Assembly (NCBI GenBank): GCA_934149105.1
Contig: CAKPDP010000008.1
Coordinates: forward strand, 1-32,365
DNA length: 32,365 bases
Source of the DNA: an uncultured Bacilli bacterium
Lineage (GTDB): Bacteria > Bacillota_I > Bacilli_A > RF39 > UBA660
Direction of reading: 5' to 3'
Below are positions 1 to 7,375 of the stretch, piece by piece. The translations under genes were made by a program, and so were the position numbers. The notes beneath the pieces are model-generated. The model was given only the letters and a program-made list of their open reading frames with translations. It ran no database searches and was not told the DNA's origin. Position 1 is the stretch's first letter, and each line of letters opens with the position of its first letter.

Positions 1-284
1 TTATTACTTTCATTATTCTTTATAGTGAAGCTAGATGAATATCCAGCTTCACTATAATCACTAACGGGAGCATTTCCCAAATAATTAGATATCGTACTAC
101 CAGAACTAACATCTACCTTTATACCTGTACACCAATTAGATGTAACACCATTTACATCTATATTTTTATTATTAAAAGAGTACCAAGCATAACTAACACT
201 AAGAATCATTATTATTAAGAATACTACTGAAAACACTATCGTTCCTATTATCTTCTTTTTTTCTTCTCTATACATACTATCCAT
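1..284 (-). CDS. Exported or membrane-anchored protein, N-terminal part only
   Basis: The reading frame opens with ATG at 284, preceded by GGAGGT six bases upstream, and runs off the left edge after 94 codons without a stop. An in-frame GTG lies three bases earlier. The product starts MDSMYREEKKK and continues with one hydrophobic segment (about residues 12-32) ending in SVSYAWYSF, after which the chain is polar and Ser/Asn-rich, so it is probably exported or anchored with the bulk outside. The AWYSF end of the hydrophobic stretch resembles signal segments of SipW/TasA-type proteins, like the protein at 21820-22428, but this is only a resemblance. A promoter region with an 18-base T tract lies directly upstream (see 300-371), so expression may switch on and off. 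Function unknown; the C-terminus is outside the window. Confidence 0.75.
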   Translation of the reverse strand, partial: MDSMYREEKKKIIGTIVFSVVFLIIMILSVSYAWYSFNNKNIDVNGVTSNWCTGIKVDVSSGSTISNYLGNAPVSDYSEAGYSSSFTIKNNESN

Positions 285-299
285 CACAATACCTCCGAT

Positions 300-371
300 A
301 TTATCTATATATTAACTCTATACTATCAAAAAAAAAAAAAAAAAAGCAAATTTTTTAACTCTAAGATTACA
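300..371 (-). promoter_or_regulatory. Putative phase-variable promoter with T18 tract (element copy B)
   Basis: Read on the minus strand the order is TTGTAATCT, four bases, GTTAAAAAATTTGC, eighteen T (328-345), then GATAGTATAGAG and, about 44 bases on from the tract, the ATG of the exported protein. TAGTAT is a possible -10 box, with the T tract filling the spacer to a weak -35 region (TTTGCT). The same arrangement, including TTGTAATCT at the same distance, occurs before the protease gene at 13047. Slippage in such tracts changes promoter spacing in known systems such as the vlp genes of Mycoplasma hyorhinis; that it does so here is inference. Confidence 0.5.
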
Positions 372-428
372 AGAGCGAAACTTTCTAAAAAATAGTAATA
401 TTTTTTATTAAAACTCAATATGTTAAGC

Positions 429-455
429 AAGATTTAAGTAAGATTTAAGTAAGAT
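429..455. repeat. Tandem 11-bp repeat upstream of the Fic gene
   Basis: AAGATTTAAGT occurs twice in tandem (429-439, 440-450), followed by AAGAT (451-455). The 11-bp period is about one helical turn and the array ends five bases before the -35 box at 460. It is a plausible binding site for a regulator, or for a protein stacking on one DNA face. No regulator is identified. Confidence 0.6.
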
Positions 456-459
456 ATTA

Positions 460-488
460 TTGTCAAAAGTATTGAATAATAGTATAAT
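460..488 (+). promoter_or_regulatory. Promoter of the Fic gene
   Basis: TTGTCA (460-465), a 17-base spacer and TATAAT (483-488) give a near-consensus vegetative promoter. It leaves a leader of about 20 bases with GAGGTGAT before the ATG at 517. Confidence 0.8.
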
Positions 489-516
489 ATAATTAAGAAA
501 AAATCGAGGTGATCCT

Positions 517-1515
517 ATGAATAATTATATTCCACCATTTACAATAACAAATATAATGCTAGAATACGTTTCTTCCATTATGGAAAAAATAGGTAAATTA
601 GATAATTATGCAACATTAAATAAAATGCCTAATCTTAGAAGAAATAATAAAATTAAATCTATTCATTCTTCTCTAGCTATCGAAGCTAACTCTTTATCCT
701 TAGAAGAAGTAACTGCCGTTATATCAGGTAAAACTGTTTTAGGTCCTCAAAAAGAAATTCAAGAAGTATTAAATGCCTATAAAGCCTACGAAATGATAAA
801 TGATTTAGATCCCTACTCTATCCAAGACTTAAAAAAGATCCATGGTGTAATGACTGAAAAAACCATAAAATTATCTGGAAAATTTAGAACTGGAAACGAA
901 GGTGTCTTCGATGAAGATGGCAATTGTATTCACATTTGCCCTCCAACTGAACAAATAGATAACTTAATGAACCAATTATTTGACTGGATGAAAAATAATC
1001 AAACTACAATTCATCCCTTAATTTTATCTTCAATCTTTCATTATGAATTTGTCTTCATTCATCCCTTTAGTGACGGAAATGGAAGAACTGCTAGATTATG
1101 GCAAAATGTAATCTTAACGCATTGGAAACCCTTCTTTGAATACTTACCTATAGAAAGTCAAATAAAAAAATATCAAGAAGAATACTATACTGCTATTTCT
1201 AATTGTCATAAGCAAGCCAATTCTAATGAATTTATTGAATTTATGTTAAAAATGATTAATGAAGTATTAGATAATCTTTTAGATATGTCCACTCTTCCCT
1301 TAACAGAAAAAAATATTAACATTAATAAATTATTAAATGTTATGAAACCAAATATTCCTCTTACTGCTACTGAAATAATGTCTAAGTTAAAGATCAAATC
1401 TAAAGAAACTTTACGAGCCAATTATTTAGATCCTGCCCTTGAAGAAGGCTTAGTAAAATTAACTATCCCTAATAAACCAACCAGTAAAAATCAAATGTAT
1501 TATAAAGTATCCTAA
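517..1515 (+). CDS. Fic family AMP-transferase with internal inhibitory motif and C-terminal winged helix
   Basis: Fic enzymes usually transfer AMP from ATP to a Ser, Thr or Tyr of a target protein. The core motif HPFSDGNGR is present at residues 182-190 with His, Asp, both Gly, Asn and Arg intact, so the protein looks active. The stretch SSLAIEAN (about 51-58) fits the Ser-xxx-Glu inhibitory helix of class II Fic proteins, where the Glu blocks productive ATP binding, so auto-inhibition is expected. Residues from about 270 to 332 look like a winged-helix DNA-binding domain (LTATEIMSKL, then an EEGLVKL turn). The length of 332 residues is usual for Fic plus wHTH proteins. The start is fixed by GAGGTGAT three bases before ATG. 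It is the first plus-strand gene, has its own promoter and terminator, and has no adjacent antitoxin gene. The wHTH and the upstream tandem repeat make autoregulation possible. The target is unknown. Confidence 0.93.
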   Translation: MNNYIPPFTITNIMLEYVSSIMEKIGKLDNYATLNKMPNLRRNNKIKSIHSSLAIEANSLSLEEVTAVISGKTVLGPQKEIQEVLNAYKAYEMINDLDPYSIQDLKKIHGVMTEKTIKLSGKFRTGNEGVFDEDGNCIHICPPTEQIDNLMNQLFDWMKNNQTTIHPLILSSIFHYEFVFIHPFSDGNGRTARLWQNVILTHWKPFFEYLPIESQIKKYQEEYYTAISNCHKQANSNEFIEFMLKMINEVLDNLLDMSTLPLTEKNININKLLNVMKPNIPLTATEIMSKLKIKSKETLRANYLDPALEEGLVKLTIPNKPTSKNQMYYKVS

Positions 1516-1573
1516 CAAAAGCCAAAAATTTATTAATGTCAAATCATGAATACTTATTATCTATAAAATAAAT

Positions 1574-1601
1574 AAAACTAGGAACCTTCATTCCTAGTTT
1601 T
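1574..1601. terminator. Bidirectional intrinsic terminator between convergent genes
   Basis: AAAACTAGGAA and TTCCTAGTTTT form an 11-bp perfect stem around a six-base loop. A/T runs on both sides let it serve the Fic gene (plus) and the small gene at 1604-1756 (minus). Confidence 0.85.
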
Positions 1602-1603
1602 GA

Positions 1604-1756
1604 CTACATCATATCTTCTAAGTCTTTAATAGCCGATTTCCCTTTCTTTTTAAATTGAGAAATCATCTTCTTCATATTACCATTCTTAATATTTTGATAC
1701 ATTACAGCTCCCATTACTCCAGAGCCTATTAGACAAACGTCCTTCTTAATACTCAT
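1604..1756 (-). CDS. Small membrane protein, 50 residues, unknown function
   Basis: The ATG at 1756 is preceded by GTAGGTGAT at five bases, the spacing used by many genes in this window, and the frame ends at TAG (1604-1606) directly next to a terminator. The peptide begins MSIKKDVCLIGSGVMGAVMY, one short hydrophobic glycine-containing segment after a basic start, and continues with a basic, amphipathic tail (KNGNMKKMISQFKKKGKSA) ending EDMM. This looks like a single-pass membrane peptide with a cytoplasmic basic tail, in the style of YtxH-like small proteins, but I cannot assign a family. It lies 65 bases downstream of trxB in the same direction, with a hairpin in between, so it is probably a separate gene and not part of the lgt-trxB unit. 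Confidence 0.7.
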   Translation of the reverse strand: MSIKKDVCLIGSGVMGAVMYQNIKNGNMKKMISQFKKKGKSAIKDLEDMM

Positions 1757-1784
1757 TTCTTATCACCTACTTCGAATCTATGAT

Positions 1785-1802
1785 TGGTAAATTTCTTTAC
1801 CA
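1785..1802 (-). other. Small hairpin between trxB and the 50-residue gene
   Basis: TGGTAAA-GAAA-TTTACCA forms a 7-bp stem closed by a GAAA tetraloop. No T-run follows, so this is not a classical terminator; it may be an mRNA-end stabiliser or a processing site. Confidence 0.4.
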
Positions 1803-1821
1803 TTAATATTATTATCTATCT

Positions 1822-2706
1822 TTAATTTTTTATACTTAAATTATTAATAATCTCACTAGCAGCAATACTTCCTTCTCCACTAGCCGTCGTTAATTGATAT
1901 ATATCCTTCTTAATTACATCTCCTATTGCATATATATATTTATTACTACTCATACATTTTCTATCTACTATTATATATCCTTTATCTTTATCGACATCTA
2001 TAAGATCACTATTAGGAATAGATCCTACTGCTAAAAATATTCCTTCTCCCTTAATAAAACTACCATCATCTAATCTAACACCTTTAATCTTATCTTCTTC
2101 TCTAACATATTCTTCTACTTTTTTATTATAAATAATTTCTATATTATTTCTATCTAATTCTTCTTTTCCTAAATTACCTCTTAACTCACTACTTCTATGA
2201 ATAATAGTTACTTTCTTACAGATATTAGCTAAATATAAAGCTTCACTAATAGCACTATTACCTCCCCCAATAACTATTACTTCTCTATCTCTATATAATC
2301 CTCCATCACATATAGCACAATAACTAATTCCTCTACCTACTAACTTATCTTCATCTTTTAATCCTAATCCTTTAGGTCTTCTTCCAGTCGCCATAATTAA
2401 ATATTTATACTTTATTATCTTTCTATCTGTTTTAATAACTCTTTGTAAACTATCTATTTCTTTAACTCTCTCAAATAAATATTCACATCCCAATTTTTCA
2501 CTTTGATTATAAATATTATAAGCTAAATCTACTCCCATAATACTATCAAACCCAGGATAATTCTCTATCTTTCCAATCCTATTTAATTCTCCACCTGGAG
2601 CATCTTTCTCTATAACTAAACACTTTATATTAGCTCTCTTTAAATAAATAGAAGCCGTCATTCCTCCTATTCCTGCTCCCATTATCACAACATCATACTC
2701 AAACAT
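1822..2706 (-). CDS. trxB: Thioredoxin reductase-like FAD/NAD(P) oxidoreductase
   Basis: Thioredoxin reductase passes electrons from NADPH through FAD and a redox-active disulfide to thioredoxin in the cytoplasm. The FAD-binding motif GAGIGG lies at residues 10-15, the active-site CAICD with Cys130 and Cys133 inside the NADPH domain, GGGNSA (147-152) follows, and the C-terminal YIYAIGD motif closes the FAD site. The length of 294 residues is slightly short of the usual 305-320. The ATG overlaps the end of lgt by eight bases (…AATGTTTGA), with GGAGGGA upstream, so the two genes are translationally coupled. The close lgt neighbour suggests the order YvlD-like, lgt, trxB forms one operon. The alternative is a ferredoxin-NADP reductase of the same fold, but the CxxC pair argues for TrxB. 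Confidence 0.92.
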   Translation of the reverse strand: MFEYDVVIMGAGIGGMTASIYLKRANIKCLVIEKDAPGGELNRIGKIENYPGFDSIMGVDLAYNIYNQSEKLGCEYLFERVKEIDSLQRVIKTDRKIIKYKYLIMATGRRPKGLGLKDEDKLVGRGISYCAICDGGLYRDREVIVIGGGNSAISEALYLANICKKVTIIHRSSELRGNLGKEELDRNNIEIIYNKKVEEYVREEDKIKGVRLDDGSFIKGEGIFLAVGSIPNSDLIDVDKDKGYIIVDRKCMSSNKYIYAIGDVIKKDIYQLTTASGEGSIAASEIINNLSIKN

Positions 2707-3487
2707 TATCGTCCCTCCTTTTCTTACTATTAATTATATTATATAAAACAATAGTAATCCCTATAACTATTAATATTATACTAACAATCTGACTAACTCT
2801 ATATCCCCTAAAATATAAACTATCCATTCTTAATCCCTCTATAAAAAATCTAACTATTCCATAAAATATAAAATATATACCTACCTGCATTCCCTTCATC
2901 TTCCTAGTCTTCTTTCTTATAATCATAAGAAATGCGAAGCCCATTAAACATAATAAAGATTCATATAAAAAAGTAGGTGTATAATAATGCCCATTAATAA
3001 ACATATTATCTATAATAAAATTAGGTATATGTAACTCTCTTAAATGAGCCAAACTCGTCCTAACACCATAAGCTTCTCTATTAAAAAAATTACCCCACCT
3101 GCCAATCGCTTGGCCCAATATCAAAGAAGGCACCATAACATCCATAGTATCTATAACACTTTGCTTTTTATATCTAGCATAAAAAAAGATAAAAATTATT
3201 CCTGCAATAATTCCACCATATATTGCTAAACCACCTTCCCAGATCTTAAATATATCTAAAGGATTATCTCTATAAGCTGTAAAATTAAATATTACATAAT
3301 ACACTCTAGCCCCAATTATTGCCACTATTACTAAGTAAAATATTAGATCTTTTATATAATCTACTTTAAGGCCTCTCCTAGGAGCTTCTATAATTACCAA
3401 GTATGTTCCTATAATAATTGCTAATAATATTAATACAGAATACCAATATATAGTAACATTCCCTATTTGTATTAAAATATTATTCAC
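2699..3487 (-). CDS. lgt: Prolipoprotein diacylglyceryl transferase
   Basis: Lgt moves a diacylglyceryl group from phosphatidylglycerol to the lipobox cysteine of prolipoproteins at the membrane, the first step of lipoprotein maturation. The family signature is complete as GRWGNFFNREAYG at residues 129-141, and the chain is a multi-pass membrane protein of usual length (262). The start is GTG at 3487, overlapping the TAG stop of the gene before it (TAGTG) and preceded by AGGAGG, so translation is probably coupled. Downstream it overlaps trxB. Possible substrates in this window include the SH3 protein at 7358-8701, which has a VSAC lipobox-like site. Confidence 0.95.
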   Translation of the reverse strand: MNNILIQIGNVTIYWYSVLILLAIIIGTYLVIIEAPRRGLKVDYIKDLIFYLVIVAIIGARVYYVIFNFTAYRDNPLDIFKIWEGGLAIYGGIIAGIIFIFFYARYKKQSVIDTMDVMVPSLILGQAIGRWGNFFNREAYGVRTSLAHLRELHIPNFIIDNMFINGHYYTPTFLYESLLCLMGFAFLMIIRKKTRKMKGMQVGIYFIFYGIVRFFIEGLRMDSLYFRGYRVSQIVSIILIVIGITIVLYNIINSKKRRDDNV

Positions 3488-3936
3488 TATTTGTTCCTCC
3501 TCATAATAGGTTTAATAACTAATCCCTCCATAAAAATATTTAATACTGATATCAATATTGCCATTACAAAGGGAATTATAATTCCATGAACCTGAAAATT
3601 ATCTCCTAATACAAAACTAGTTATATAAAGTATTACTACATTAATAAGAGGATAAAAAAGTCCCATCGTTAAAGCCGTTATTGGTAAAGTAATATAAAAT
3701 AATATTGGTTTAATAGTTTGATTTAATATATATATTATTATTGCCGCTAAAAAAGCATATAATCCATAATATTGATTATTTATATATAAAGAGTCAAAAA
3801 GTAACGATATCGTAATAAGTACAATAGCATAACATATCATATATAATAACCATTCTAAAAACTTATTCTTTATTAATTTTTGACTTCTATCTTTATTATT
3901 CTCATCTTCATAATTAATTATTATCTTTTTTTTCAT
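3487..3936 (-). CDS. YvlD-like membrane protein (phage holin family IV fold)
   Basis: The product has 149 residues with a charged N-terminus (MKKKIIINYEDENNKD) and four predicted membrane segments, including an NQTIKPIL stretch and the C-terminal GLVIKPIMRRNK. This matches the small four-pass family often labelled phage holin IV, whose best known member is Bacillus subtilis YvlD; the name is misleading because these are chromosomal housekeeping genes. From memory, YvlD lies near hprK and lgt in Bacillus, which agrees with the position directly before lgt here (hprK is absent). Its role is not established. The stop overlaps the lgt start. A promoter with an extended TGG-TATTAT -10 may lie about 20 bases upstream of the ATG at 3936. 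Confidence 0.75.
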   Translation of the reverse strand: MKKKIIINYEDENNKDRSQKLIKNKFLEWLLYMICYAIVLITISLLFDSLYINNQYYGLYAFLAAIIIYILNQTIKPILFYITLPITALTMGLFYPLINVVILYITSFVLGDNFQVHGIIIPFVMAILISVLNIFMEGLVIKPIMRRNK

Positions 3937-3993
3937 AATATATTCACCATCATTATAATACCATAATTAGGCAAAAAAATAAACTCTTACTCT

Positions 3994-4023
3994 TACATAA
4001 AAATAATCCTCAGGTCCATATTA
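3994..4023 (+). promoter_or_regulatory. Possible sigma-G/sigma-F type promoter
   Basis: TACATA (3994-3999), 17 bases and CATATTA (4017-4023) resemble the forespore sigma-G pattern (TGNATA, 17-18, CATNNTA). Transcription would begin near 4030, giving a very short leader before the ATG at 4040. No vegetative promoter is evident here. Confidence 0.35.
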
Positions 4024-4039
4024 ATAACGGGTGATGAAA

Positions 4040-4156
4040 ATGACTAAAAACAAAAAACAAAACAAGAATAATTCTAGTTCAAAAGCTACTACTAACAATA
4101 GTTCTAATACATCTAATATGAACCAATCTAATTCTTGTAAAAGTAATATGAATTAA
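4040..4156 (+). CDS. Small Asn/Ser/Lys-rich protein, 38 residues, possible spore protein
   Basis: The only plus-strand gene between the Fic gene and the far right end. The ATG at 4040 follows GGGTGAT by four bases, the spacing used repeatedly in this genome; an in-frame ATG at 4034 lies inside that site. The product is low in complexity: it starts MTKNKKQNKNNSSSK, continues with Thr/Asn/Ser repeats and ends NSCKSNMN. It has no hydrophobic segment and is basic. A shared terminator follows at 4168 and a sigma-G-like promoter precedes it, which supports a real transcript. Small, Asn/Gln-rich, hydrophobe-poor composition recalls gamma-type and minor small acid-soluble spore proteins, but no family motif is visible, so the spore role is inference. 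Confidence 0.55.
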   Translation: MTKNKKQNKNNSSSKATTNNSSNTSNMNQSNSCKSNMN

Positions 4157-4167
4157 TATTATTAAGT

Positions 4168-4210
4168 AAAAAAGAATGTATGAAATAAATATTTTCCTAC
4201 ACTCTTTTTT
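4168..4210. terminator. Bidirectional terminator
   Basis: AAAAAAGAATGTA (4168-4180) pairs with TACACTCTTTTTT (4198-4210) over 13 positions with a single mismatch that becomes a G·U pair on the minus strand. It ends the small plus-strand gene and the minus-strand gene at 4215. Confidence 0.85.
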
Positions 4211-4214
4211 TATT

Positions 4215-5051
4215 TTAAATCTTTTTACTAACTACTTCTTCTAACATCTTAGGATCTTTAAATATCTCTTCTAATAATTTCATCGATTTTATAAAATAAA
4301 ATCCATCAGCAATTCTCTCGTCTACTGTAATTCCTAATTCTACCATATCTCTTATTTCTTCTTTTCCTAAATCATTAACTACTACTTCTTTATGAATATT
4401 TCCTATTGAAATAAGAATAGAATTAGTCCCAAAATCTGTCAAATTATGATATATAGCCCCAAATCCTAGACTTCCAATATCTGTAACTAGTACTGAGCTA
4501 TAATAAATATTATGATGAACTATCGACATTGGAAGTTTATCATAAATATCTAATCTCATAAAAATAAACATTATAAAATCTCTAATAATCTTTGGTAACT
4601 TTCCTATTACTGCAATAGGATCATTCTTAGTCTTATCTTGTCTAATTCTCTGAACTCTCTTTCTAAGTTTTTCACTAATACTCTCTAAATTATCTTCTTT
4701 ATCTATATCAATAACTGACATAACTTGTCCACTATCATCAGAAAACTCCTGTTTTGCCACAAACGATATACTAATATTATTCCTCTCATAACATCTCTTA
4801 TTAACAACAAATCTATTTAAAAGTTCCCTATTATACATAACCTTCCCGATCGCTGCCACAAAAACATGAAAGTAAGTAATCTTACTTTCACTATTACTAG
4901 CCTTTAATTCCTTAACATAATTAACAACCTCTGTCACATCCACCTTATAATTAGTATATAATTCTGAATAACTCCTCTTCTTCTTTAAATAAGGCATAAG
5001 TATATGATTACCATCTAAATCCTTAACTAATTTTCCATCTCTTCTTGCCAT
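4215..5051 (-). CDS. Stand-alone E2-like acyltransferase domain protein lacking the catalytic His
   Basis: The 278-residue chain matches the catalytic domain of dihydrolipoamide acyltransferases (E2) and chloramphenicol acetyltransferase over most of its length: FHVFVAAIGKVM (61-72) in the N-terminal half, VTDIGSLGFGAI (189-200) and the C-terminal block ITVDERIADG (241-250). In true E2 enzymes the last block reads DHRxxDG and the His is the general base. Here residue 245 is Glu, so classical acyl transfer to lipoate or CoA is doubtful. There is no lipoyl domain, no E1-binding domain and no E1 or E3 gene nearby. It is preceded by its own promoter (5077-5105) and AGGAGT, and lies between the small spore-like gene and spmB. 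It could be a binding or scaffold protein, or an acyltransferase with another mechanism. Confidence 0.75.
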   Translation of the reverse strand: MARRDGKLVKDLDGNHILMPYLKKKRSYSELYTNYKVDVTEVVNYVKELKASNSESKITYFHVFVAAIGKVMYNRELLNRFVVNKRCYERNNISISFVAKQEFSDDSGQVMSVIDIDKEDNLESISEKLRKRVQRIRQDKTKNDPIAVIGKLPKIIRDFIMFIFMRLDIYDKLPMSIVHHNIYYSSVLVTDIGSLGFGAIYHNLTDFGTNSILISIGNIHKEVVVNDLGKEEIRDMVELGITVDERIADGFYFIKSMKLLEEIFKDPKMLEEVVSKKI

Positions 5052-5076
5052 AATTTCTACTCCTATTCTAATCTCT

Positions 5077-5105
5077 AGTATATACTATATTCTTCCCAAA
5101 GTAAA
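5077..5105 (-). promoter_or_regulatory. Promoter of the E2-like gene
   Basis: On the minus strand TTTACT (5100-5105), a 17-base spacer and TATACT (5077-5082) form a good vegetative promoter in the gap after spmB. Confidence 0.65.
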
Positions 5106-5110
5106 TATCT

Positions 5111-5629
5111 TTATCCCCACATTCTAACTACCATAATTGCTATTACTACACAAATAAAATCTATAATTAATCCTACTACCAAAGAATATCTAATCTTCTT
5201 AACCCCTACACTTCCAAAATATAAACTAATTATATAAATAGTCGTATCTGTACTACCTTGAATAACCGACACTAACTTCCCTATATAACTATCAGGCCCA
5301 TATTCTTTAATAATACTATCCATAATTATTAAAGAAGAACTCCCTGATACTGGTCTTAACATAATTAAAGGCATAATCTCTGAATTAATCCCTATTCTTC
5401 TTAAATAAGGATCAATACAACTAGCCAAGTCATTAATAATATTACTCTTAATAAAAATATTAACTCCCAAGATCATTGCCAAGATCATAGGAAACAATCT
5501 AATTCCCGTCTTAACTCCCTCTTCTACTCCCTTTATAAAACTTCCATAAATATCTATCTTTTTATATAATCCATAACCAATAACTATTAATACTATTACT
5601 GGAATAATTATCTGTGATATATAATTCAT
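5111..5629 (-). CDS. spmB: Spore maturation protein B
   Basis: SpmA and SpmB are membrane proteins needed in Bacillus for full dehydration of the spore core; the biochemical activity is unknown. The 172-residue chain has several membrane segments and the nucleoside-transporter gate-like signature of the family around RLFPMILAMILGVN and MLRPVSGSSSLIIMD, followed by STDTTIYI. It begins with ATG at 5629, overlapping the SpmA stop (ATGA), with AGGAGG upstream, so the pair is translationally coupled. The order carboxypeptidase, spmA, spmB is the one known from the Bacillus dacB operon, which is expressed in the mother cell under sigma-E; no such promoter was securely found here. Confidence 0.92.
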   Translation of the reverse strand: MNYISQIIIPVIVLIVIGYGLYKKIDIYGSFIKGVEEGVKTGIRLFPMILAMILGVNIFIKSNIINDLASCIDPYLRRIGINSEIMPLIMLRPVSGSSSLIIMDSIIKEYGPDSYIGKLVSVIQGSTDTTIYIISLYFGSVGVKKIRYSLVVGLIIDFICVVIAIMVVRMWG

Positions 5630-6216
5630 CTCTTCCTCCTAATAATATTATATATCACCCTATCGATCATAAGCCCTATTCCTAAACTTAAAAAAGACGT
5701 AACAATACTAGGTCCAATTACCCAATTAGGATTACTACTATTATACATAAGTCTAATACTAATAATAGTAGTAGGAATTATCGTAATAGAAGCCGTATTA
5801 ATAACTAAAAAAGTAATCATACTCCTACTAGCTCTCTCTTTATCATCATTTAATTCCTGCAACCCCTTCATCGCCTCTAACCCAAAAGGGGTTGCCGCAT
5901 TACCTAGTCCCAACATATTCATAGTCATATTAGAACTAATTAAAGAAATAACTTCATGATCCTTAGGAATATCTGGGAAAATAATTCTAACTATTCCTCC
6001 CATCTTCTTAGACACGATCTTTAAAAGCCCACTATCAGAGGCTATCCTCATAATTCCCATCCATAACCCCATCAAAGGAACTATCTTTATAATCATCTTA
6101 ATACTATCACCTGTAGAATTAATGATACTATCATTAACTTCTACCATATTCCCTGATATAAATCCATAACATACCCCAATTATAATAAACAAACCCCAAA
6201 TATATTTAATCATCAC
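5626..6216 (-). CDS. spmA: Spore maturation protein A
   Basis: The 196-residue membrane protein carries the family block MNMLGLGNAATPFGLEAM (about 115-132) and the segment TFLVINTASITIIPTTII. It is the partner of SpmB and acts in spore core dehydration, together with the carboxypeptidase encoded just before it. GGGAGGT lies upstream; the start may be GTG at 6216 or ATG at 6213. The gene follows the dac stop by only three bases and overlaps spmB, so all three genes form one transcription unit. Length and membrane topology match the family. Confidence 0.92.
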   Translation of the reverse strand: MMIKYIWGLFIIIGVCYGFISGNMVEVNDSIINSTGDSIKMIIKIVPLMGLWMGIMRIASDSGLLKIVSKKMGGIVRIIFPDIPKDHEVISLISSNMTMNMLGLGNAATPFGLEAMKGLQELNDDKERASRSMITFLVINTASITIIPTTIISIRLMYNSSNPNWVIGPSIVTSFLSLGIGLMIDRVIYNIIRRKR

Positions 6217-6219
6217 TTA

Positions 6220-7302
6220 CTACCTCCCAAAGATCCCTAACTTCTCCCACCATTTCTTCTTAATCTTAACTTTTTTCTCTTTCCTAATATAAATATCCGT
6301 CTCATACAATAACTTATCTTTATAATAAATCTTATCTACCCCTACCTTATCTCCCGTTTTATAATCTTTTATTTTATCTAAAGTAATTATACTGATCAAA
6401 CTACCAGTCTCTTCTTTAAGAAGTGGAATATATACATCTTTAGATGTATATAATTCCCCATTATAATAAGTATCCCCTATAATATTTATTTTCTTTTTAT
6501 TTAAAACCTTATAAGCCACATAATTATCAAAAGCATATTCATATAATTCTCTATGTGTATTCCAATCATCACTATCATTTAAAGTAACAACAACTAAATC
6601 CATATCTTCATAACTAGCCGTACTAACTAAAGTTCTATGTGCTTTCTCTGTATACCCTGTCTTTCCTCCCGTTATATAATCATAATTTCTAAGAAGCTTA
6701 TTCTTATTAATCCATTTATAAGTATTCATATTAGTCTTTACTACATATTCTTTAGTCCTTACTATCTTTCTATATTCTTCATATTCCATTGCATACTTCG
6801 TCAATAAAGCCATATCATAACTACTAGAATAATTCCCTGAATCTGTATTATCAAGCCCACTAGGATTAACAAATACTGTATTCTTCATTCCTATTTCTAA
6901 AGCCTTCTCATTCATCATTTTCACAAACTCTTCGACACTTCCCCCAACATATTTACTAACCATCAAAGCCGCATCATTACCACTCCTTAACATTAATCCA
7001 TATAATAAATCTCTAAGTTTTATCTTTTCCCCTACTTTTATATATATTCCCGATCCATAAGCCTCTTCTATAACATCATCTACCATCACATAATCATCAA
7101 GTTTCCCTGACTCTACTGCTAATAAACAAGTCATAATCTTCGTAATAGACGCTATTAACTTAGAAGAATTCATATTCTTAGACTTAAGCACTCTCCCAGT
7201 AGTCATATCCATAAGTACATAAGAAGAAGCACTACTAGTGCTTGCACTAACAGTGCCTATTCCCATAAAAAATATAATTAATAAAACCATAATCTTCTTC
7301 AT
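6220..7302 (-). CDS. dacB: D-alanyl-D-alanine carboxypeptidase (S11 family, DacB/DacF type)
   Basis: This penicillin-binding protein removes the terminal D-Ala from peptidoglycan stem peptides and sets the number of cross-links. All three active-site motifs are visible: SITK (52-55, Ser52 nucleophile), SGN (107-109) and KTG (214-216). A signal peptide covers about residues 1-20, and the C-terminus KKWWEKLGIFGR looks like the amphipathic membrane anchor of this family. The ATG at 7302 follows AGGTGAT by four bases; in-frame GTG and ATG codons at 7311 and 7308 lie within that site and are less likely. Because spmA and spmB follow directly, the sporulation-type DacB of the cortex is the best match; DacF is the alternative. 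It is separated from the gene before it by a terminator. Confidence 0.92.
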   Translation of the reverse strand: MKKIMVLLIIFFMGIGTVSASTSSASSYVLMDMTTGRVLKSKNMNSSKLIASITKIMTCLLAVESGKLDDYVMVDDVIEEAYGSGIYIKVGEKIKLRDLLYGLMLRSGNDAALMVSKYVGGSVEEFVKMMNEKALEIGMKNTVFVNPSGLDNTDSGNYSSSYDMALLTKYAMEYEEYRKIVRTKEYVVKTNMNTYKWINKNKLLRNYDYITGGKTGYTEKAHRTLVSTASYEDMDLVVVTLNDSDDWNTHRELYEYAFDNYVAYKVLNKKKINIIGDTYYNGELYTSKDVYIPLLKEETGSLISIITLDKIKDYKTGDKVGVDKIYYKDKLLYETDIYIRKEKKVKIKKKWWEKLGIFGR

Positions 7303-7326
7303 AAGCATCACCTATAACATCCTATG

Positions 7327-7375
7327 AAAAAAAGAGCCTAAGTAGAAATAATAATTCTTACTTAGCCTCTTTTTT
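7327..7375 (-). terminator. Terminator overlapping the end of the SH3-protein gene
   Basis: AAAAAAGAGGCTAAGTA (minus strand) pairs with its inverted copy around a loop with one mismatch, followed by a T run. The last codons and the stop at 7358 of the upstream gene are part of the stem. Confidence 0.75.

Noticed and set aside
3487..3936. Phage holin and thus a prophage
   Set aside because: The fold name is historical; the neighbours are lgt and trxB and no phage gene is near.
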